Shown here: positions 19,601 through 22,500 of the stretch, piece by piece
Numbering within the stretch: position 1 is the stretch's first letter
Layout of the letters: each line of letters begins with the position of its first letter
Assembly (NCBI GenBank): GCA_026770585.1
Contig: MU646627.1
Location: 284,038-306,537, forward strand
Source: Baffinella frigidus
Taxonomy: Eukaryota > Cryptophyceae > Cryptomonadales > Baffinellaceae
Reading direction: 5' to 3'
Length of the DNA stretch: 22,500 nucleotides
Translations under genes and position numbers: made by a program
The notes under the pieces: generated by a model
Told to the model about the DNA's origin: nothing
The model's input: the letters and a program-made list of their open reading frames with translations, nothing else
The model's database searches: none

Positions 19601-20813
19601 TTCGAGTTTAGGCGTTAGAGTGTAGGGTCTGGAGTTTAGGGTTTAGGGTATGGTGAACGTAAATTGTAAAGCGCTGTTCTCCTGACCTGCAGGGCGCTTG
19701 ACGGTCCACTTGTCCTTCTTCTTGTTGAAGCGCACGTCCTTGACCTCGAGCATCCCCTCGCACCCCCCCGTGTCGGGCGACCACCCGCGCACCCCGCCTC
19801 CTCCCCCCGCTGCTGTCACCGCGGCGTCCGTTGCCACCACCTGCCGTTTGCGGTCAGGGGGATACGGTTTAGGGTTGAGGGTTGAGGGCTAGGGTGTAGG
19901 GTTTAGGGTTTAGGGTTTAGGGTTTAGATGTTAGGGGTTAGGGGTAAGGCTTTAGGGTGTAGGGTTTGGGGACGGGGTGTAGGGTTCTGGGTTCGGGGTT
20001 TAGGGTTCGGGGTTTAGGGGTTAGGGAATAGACCTCAGCGTTCCAGGCTTCCGGGGTGCGGAGCATCCGCGGGAAGAATGGGTACGTTCTGCACTGTACC
20101 TGGTGTAGATTTTAGAGATTAGTGTTTCGCGTTTCGGGGTTGGGGTTTCGGGTTTAGGATTTAGGGTCATGAGTTTCATCAAGTCGCTTGTATCATTTAG
20201 GGTACCGGGCGGGCCTCGTAGACACCGCACGTCTTGCCATCTGCGCCCAGGAAGATGCACCCCTTCTCCCCATTCTGCTTCTCCTCCTCGCTCCTGTCGC
20301 GGAGCTGCACCCAGCCTTCCACCTCGCGCTGCGCGTAGCGCTCAGCGAACTCCGTGCTCGTCACGTTGAGGTGCTCGCTCATCCGCGAAGTGTCGTCGGG
20401 GCTCAGGAAGACGTCTCCATTCACCTTCACGGGGGCGTCATTCTCGGTCAGGTCAGCGATTTCACACCTCAACGCGTACAAGCAAGCAGCCCACGCGTGG
20501 GTTTTCGTGGGTGGATCTGAGGGTGCCGAAGAGCGGATTTGACGCTGTGGCGGGACCTCACCTGGCAGCACTTGCCGCACTCGGTGCACGCGAACGGAAG
20601 CGAACCCTTCTCCTCCCACCACGTGGCCTTGGGCGCCGCCATCAACACCCCCATGCCTCCCCGCGCCGAAGGAGAGAGTCGGGAAGGGGGCGGCTTCGCG
20701 CACAGCTTGCCGGCATGTCGGCCGAGGACAAGAGGCAGGGGCTGGAACGCTGTGTTAATTGGGAGGGAGGCGAGGCTCAGGAGGACACACAGCGACGAGG
20801 CAGAGCGCACCAT
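14054..20813 (-). CDS. Plastid-targeted fusion protein: YkgJ-type CxxCxxCC domain plus DUF1415 domain
   Basis: Exons in transcription order: 20813-20562, 20442-20206, 20099-20034, 19840-19687, 19587-19517, 18814-18721, 18023-17815, 17231-17164, 16709-16665, 16428-16367, 15668-15622, 15032-14934, 14606-14555, 14178-14054. All introns fit GT-AG and all phases join, giving 1581 nt, 527 codons, still open. Residues 1-22 are a signal peptide, with Phe23 after Ala22 (NTA/FQP), then a Ser/Arg/Pro-rich stretch: a bipartite plastid presequence. YkgJ domain about 72-215: Cys76, 79, 82, 83 (CTECGKCC), CIFL at 146, TCGVYEARP at 156, QCRTYPFFP at 166, CEGM at 212; known members are zinc/iron-binding proteins of unclear reaction. 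A Gly/Glu-rich linker (about 238-374) precedes DUF1415, marked by LGLCPWAEAA at 385, TTLLVLPNF, LVACFHPDFEYAG and HYEKRSPLPVINLLR. Activity is unknown. That the domains share one transcript is inferred from unbroken phase. The 3' end is unresolved. Confidence 0.75.
14391..14511. other. AT-rich element with interleaved inverted repeats (X-Y-X'-Y')
   Basis: X is gatcgattatatca (14391-14404), with its exact inverse at 14465-14478. Y is agattgatcatactggattc plus ttt (14404-14426), with its inverse at 14489-14511 (20 of 23). The order X, Y, X', Y' is not a simple hairpin. It lies in the intron between exons 14606-14555 and 14178-14054. Confidence 0.75.
14620..14911. repeat. Telomere-like intron with strand switch
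   Basis: + strand G-rich (gggtttagggtttgggg and variants) from 14620 to about 14830, then C-rich (caaccccaaaccatg, aaccccaaacc) at 14877-14911, next to the donor of exon 15032-14934. Read on the sense (-) strand it is G-rich near the 5' splice site and C-rich near the 3' splice site. Confidence 0.85.
15114..15172. mobile_element. 59-bp inverted-repeat element cutting an exon copy
   Basis: cccacgaa at 15114-15121 is paired with ttcgtggg at 15165-15172; interior AT-rich with taattaggcggccta, a core also seen in the AT-rich elements near 11470 and 12400. It abuts the truncated exon copy at 15173. Confidence 0.6.
15173..15243 (-). pseudogene. Upstream truncated copy of exon 15032-14934 (5' part)
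   Basis: After a gaaagcag acceptor it reads LVLPNFAGDDFERWLAFTEE then LEEA, versus LVLPNFAGDDFETWHAFTEE then LEDALDEGGALEE in the intact exon. It ends in the 59-bp element and has no donor. It could be a competing acceptor for the upstream exon, because its phase also fits. Confidence 0.8.
15412..15606 (-). repeat. Near-perfect (TTTAGGG)n tract in intron
   Basis: About 20 consecutive TTTAGGG units on the + strand, interrupted only by isolated shortened or altered units, in the fusion gene intron 15621-15033 (CCCTAAA on the sense strand). The longest exact telomere-like array in the window. Confidence 0.95.
15622..15668 (-). CDS. Short exon of the fusion gene (shown separately because easily missed)
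   Basis: 47 bases: two bases completing a codon, then 15 codons reading DDLRGWDEEKVSTTL. It supplies the TTL that precedes LVLPNF, the order expected in DUF1415 proteins (TTLLV). Without it the phases of the neighbouring exons (1 and 0) would clash, which supports it as real despite its isolation between long telomere-like tracts. Confidence 0.75.
15939..16274 (-). pseudogene. Three partial copies of the 3' end of exon 16428-16367
   Basis: Copies at 16238-16274 (EEGALQTFLRHG), 16068-16108 (DEEGALQAFLRHG) and 15939-15977 (a stop within) match DEGALQAFLRHG of the intact exon and keep its donor region. The 16238 and 15939 copies are each linked to an AAGTTGAC element at 16280-16342 and 15983-16045; the linked unit of exon end plus element is duplicated about 297 bp apart. 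Confidence 0.8.
15983..16342 (-). mobile_element. Two AAGTTGAC-family elements within duplicated units
   Basis: 15983-16045 and 16280-16342 share cccggactattctaaagttg, acatcctcaa, and tacaaattcgtcaactttgg almost exactly. Their near identity suggests recent segmental duplication rather than two insertions. Confidence 0.75.
16790..17018 (+). repeat. Telomere-like sequence, C-rich on +, in a - strand intron
   Basis: ccctaaaccctgac and ccctagac variants on the + strand, i.e. G-rich in the sense of the fusion gene, on the 5' side of intron 17163-16710. The 3' side (about 16722-16752) has the opposite polarity. Confidence 0.8.
17036..17058 (-). pseudogene. Partial downstream copy of exon 17231-17164 (3' part)
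   Basis: cgcacgacgtgcctctgcgc versus cgcacgacgtgcttctgcgc at the donor end of the authentic exon (AQKHVVR); the donor is kept, the rest of the exon is absent. Confidence 0.65.
17246..17810 (-). repeat. Telomere-like intron tracts (TTTAGGG on +)
   Basis: About ten exact units at 17246-17317 and again at 17461-17580, with degenerate units to 17785, filling the fusion gene intron 17814-17232. Sense strand is CCCTAAA throughout. Confidence 0.9.
17601..17628 (-). pseudogene. Partial downstream copy of exon 18023-17815 (3' part)
   Basis: Reads DSAALPLQ then gtgcgc on the - strand, versus GDVLPLQ then gtgcgc in the intact exon. Confidence 0.6.
18070..18153 (-). pseudogene. Partial upstream copy of exon 18023-17815 (5' part)
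   Basis: After a cgacag acceptor in the same phase it reads GDTRGADALWEEVREDMAGG, versus GDKRGKREADALWDEMREGG in the authentic exon, then diverges into a short aacgctc tandem repeat (18055-18075). Confidence 0.75.
18355..18380 (-). other. Possible optional microexon
   Basis: Between a cttgcag acceptor and a gtgttg donor it reads FADRLSRQ. It accepts the phase-1 end of exon 18721 but leaves phase 0, while the next exon (18023) needs phase 1, so including it would break the frame. Skipping it keeps frame. Confidence 0.25.
18517..18560 (-). pseudogene. Partial downstream copy of exon 18814-18721 (3' part)
   Basis: Reads HAGLLDASSTVRR on the - strand, identical in translation to the end of the authentic exon, without its 5' part. 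Confidence 0.75.
18560..18700 (+). repeat. Telomere-like tract, C-rich on +, at 5' side of a - strand intron
   Basis: ccctaaa, ccctgaa and cccctaa blocks. In the sense of the fusion gene this is the G-rich strand immediately after the donor of exon 18814-18721. Confidence 0.85.
18940..19062 (-). pseudogene. Two partial upstream copies of exon 18814-18721 (5' part)
   Basis: 18940-18987 reads IGRRLRDFEEACATS and 19030-19062 reads a weaker MRPRLREFTID, versus IGQRLRDFEEAYATF in the intact exon. They sit in a locally repeated region also carrying cataggaa units (18876-19115). Confidence 0.7.
19371..19394 (-). pseudogene. Partial downstream copy of exon 19587-19517 (3' part)
   Basis: Reads GESVAAE on the - strand versus KESVSAEE at the end of the authentic exon. 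Short, so the weakest of the set. Confidence 0.4.
19407..19492 (+). mobile_element. AAGTTGAC-family hairpin element in fusion gene intron
   Basis: taagttgacacgctgggctt, tacacacccgtcacctttgg, gcgaaaaaaagcccaggctc, then ccaaattggtga; follows the module order of 10107-10200. Confidence 0.7.
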
Positions 20814-21139
20814 TCGCGCCGACAGAGGCAGAGCGATCCCCTTCTCGTCCTCCGGGGGGGATCGAAAAAAGGGGGCCGTTCGGGGAACTCCGTGCCGGTC
20901 AATCAACTTTACACGTCTAAAGTTCACTGGTCAAACAGGCCAAGCTCAGGAGCTTGCTTTTGTCAACTTTGCGTTTGCACCTGGCAGACCGGTCAGACAC
21001 GGTCAGACGCCGAAAACCGACGCCACCAGGACACCTTGCAAACCCACCAGGCGCACGTCGGTCCCGCGCCTATCTGCATCGAGAGCCTCTCCCCACCTCC
21101 TCGCCCCGAGCAAGCCTCCCTTCCGTTCCAGACGGAACG
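20814..21139. promoter_or_regulatory. Shared intergenic region between divergent fusion gene and kinase gene
   Basis: 326 bases separate the two predicted start codons (20813 on - and 21140 on +). It is GC-rich and free of telomere-like repeats, with no clear TATA box. It includes tcaactttacacgtctaaag at 20900-20921, a diverged piece of the AAGTTGAC family. A long + frame running across it (20511-21281) is antisense to the YkgJ exon and not supported. Confidence 0.4.
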
Positions 21140-22124
21140 ATGCCCTCCCTTGAGGAGCCCAGCAAGCCGCGCAAGATTGAGGAGCCGAGCAAGCCGAAGA
21201 AGGGCCGCGACCTCAAGCCCGGCCACGTGTTGGAGAACCGCTACGAGATCCTCGAGAAGGTCACGCCCGACTGCTGAATAGAGAGACGCCCACGACGGCA
21301 TGCCTGACGCGCGGTTATCCATGCGTCGAGCTGCTTGGGGCAAGCGCATCGGTCAGTGTTGTGAGCTCGGGCCCTCGGTGCTGCGCAACAAATAGCAGCA
21401 AACAGCTCTAGGGTGGCGGACGTTCTCCCCCCACGCACATGCTCTTCAGCCACAATCCGGGCTTCTTCACTAGTCCCCGTCTCTCCTAGGTGAGGTCGTC
21501 ACGTCAGGGCAGGGCGAGGGCCGGCGAGGCCGAGGGCTGCAGTTTCGGGGTTGAGGCAGCTCGTTCCACCATGTTGTTCTGTGCTTAGGCCGCGGGCCCA
21601 GCGTTTGCTGGTGAGACGAACTGCCCGGCCGTGAGGTCGTCACGTCTCTCCCGCCTTTCACCTGCGCATCCCGCAGTTGTGCTATGTGACCACTGCACGC
21701 CACACCACCCCCCCCGACCAGCTCAAACCTTAAACCCTAGCACCCCTGGTACACAACGCGTAGAGTTGATTCACATGACCTCTCTCGGCGCCCCTACTCA
21801 GACAGAGCCTCGGTGGGGGTGCATGCATGGCGGCCGTGTTGGCAGCAATCAAGGCCTCTTTGCCTGTCTGAACGCTGCTCTCCCCCTCACAGCTCGGATC
21901 CAGCGGCGCGTCTGACACGGAGTACGCGGTGCACTTTCGTTGAGCGCGTCTCGTGCTGTGCAGGACACCTCCAAGCCGCAACCCCTAAACCCTAAACCCT
22001 AAACCCTAAACCCCGAACCGCAGCTCGGGTCCGGGGCGTCGGCGACGGTGTATGCAGTACAAGACTTGGTGAAGGGCCGCAAGGTGGCGCTCAAGCACTT
22101 CGAGTCCTACAAGGGCGCCAGCAG
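21140..22124 (+). CDS. Protein kinase, N-terminal two exons (partial gene)
   Basis: Exon 21140-21259 encodes a 40-residue start rich in Lys, Glu and Pro with an EEPSKP repeat, ending GHVLENRYEILEK. Exon 22024-22124 continues in phase 0 with LGSGASATVYAV (the Gly-rich nucleotide-binding loop, residues 41-52) and GRKVALKHFESYKG, where Lys64 is the ATP-anchoring lysine of the VAxK motif. This is the start of a eukaryotic Ser/Thr-type kinase domain; the catalytic loop and C-lobe lie beyond the window, so the subfamily cannot be given. The second exon leaves two bases over (phase 2). The 764-base intron holds a degenerate copy of exon 2, a 75-bp dispersed repeat and CCCTAAA units just before the acceptor. 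Confidence 0.85.
21795..21875 (+). repeat. 75-bp dispersed repeat, copy 2
   Basis: Shares gcctcggtgggggtgcat and atggcggccgtgttgg with 12064-12112. The ends, cagacag and ctgtctg, are inverted repeats, so this may be a tiny MITE. Confidence 0.75.
21893..21933 (+). pseudogene. Partial upstream copy of kinase exon 22024-22124 (5' part)
   Basis: After a cctcacag acceptor it reads LGSSGASDTEYAV, matching LGSGASATVYAV, then reaches a stop. If spliced, it would compete with the true acceptor and truncate the kinase. Confidence 0.75.
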
Positions 22125-22253
22125 GTGTCCCTCCCCGCTACGAGTTCTCAGCGATGTCAAGTTTTGTGCCTTGAGGTTCTTCGAGCTCCCAACATAGGCA
22201 CCCTGCACCCTCCCTGTAAAGCAATTCTCTATCCACCCTAAGCCATGAAGAGT

Positions 22254-22295
22254 GGTGGTGCTCAAGCACTTGGAGTCCTACACGGACGCCTGCAG
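22254..22295 (+). pseudogene. Partial downstream copy of kinase exon 22024-22124 (3' part)
   Basis: Reads VVVLKHLESYTDACR and keeps the gt donor, matching VALKHFESYKGASR of the intact exon, but lacks the Gly-loop part. Confidence 0.75.
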
Positions 22296-22299
22296 GTTA

Positions 22300-22490
22300 G
22301 GGTCCCCCACACCCCAAACCCTGAACCCTAAACCTCGAACCCTGAACCCTGAACCCTGTACCCTAAACCCCAAACCCTAAACCCTAAACCCTAAACCCCA
22401 AACCCCAAACCCTAAACCCTAAACCCTAAATCATAAACCCTAAACCCAACCCTTAACCCCAAACCCCAAACCCCAAACCCGAAGCCCCAA
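22300..22490 (+). repeat. C-rich telomere-like intron sequence
   Basis: ccctaaa and ccccaaa units with local homogenisation, running to the window end inside the kinase gene. Confidence 0.9.
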
Positions 22491-22500
22491 ACAAAAGCTA

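Noticed and set aside
20511-21281. 256-codon + strand frame
   Set aside because: Antisense to the YkgJ start exon and overlapping the kinase start; low-complexity Arg-rich translation with no domain.

Overview
The window is nuclear DNA from a eukaryote, most likely a unicellular alga with a red-algal-type complex plastid (cryptophyte, haptophyte, chromerid or dinoflagellate grade; I cannot name the species). The evidence is: genes split into many short exons with GT-AG borders; plant-type TTTAGGG/CCCTAAA telomere-like repeats filling the introns; and a predicted protein that begins with a signal peptide followed by Phe at the presumed cleavage site, as in bipartite plastid presequences. There is no bacterial-style operon, rRNA, tRNA or CRISPR array. 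All exons were assembled by hand from splice signals, reading phase and protein-family patterns.

Layout. (1) 1-2672, + strand: the last two coding exons of methylthioribose-1-phosphate isomerase (MRI1/mtnA) plus many decayed partial copies of them. (2) 2673-4290: short inverted-repeat elements, a 300-bp dispersed repeat and telomere-like DNA. (3) 4357-8426, + strand: an 11-exon trypsin-like serine protease with one C-terminal membrane anchor; every junction keeps frame and gives 436 codons plus stop. (4) 8427-10440: non-coding mosaic of hairpins and short repeats. (5) 10441-12333, + strand: fragmentary exons of an unrecognised helical and Gly-rich protein, including an exon copy split by a small transposon-like insert. 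(6) 12334-13604: dispersed repeats and a GA microsatellite. (7) 20813 down to 14054 or lower, - strand: 14 exons (1581 nt, 527 codons) joining an N-terminal plastid-type presequence, a YkgJ-type CxxCxxCC metal-binding domain, a linker and a DUF1415 domain. (8) 21140 to beyond the window, + strand: start of a protein kinase, divergent from the fusion gene across a 326-bp shared intergenic region.

Two genome-scale patterns stand out. First, authentic exons are surrounded by partial 'echo' copies: copies of an exon's 5' part lie mostly upstream and copies of its 3' part mostly downstream, in all recognised genes except the protease. Second, telomere-like intron sequence is oriented by transcription: the C-rich strand is the sense strand near the 3' splice site, and where a G-rich stretch occurs it lies near the 5' splice site, so such introns could fold into a hairpin that brings the two splice sites together. 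The recognised genes (methionine salvage, surface proteolysis, plastid metal-binding, signalling) show no shared pathway.
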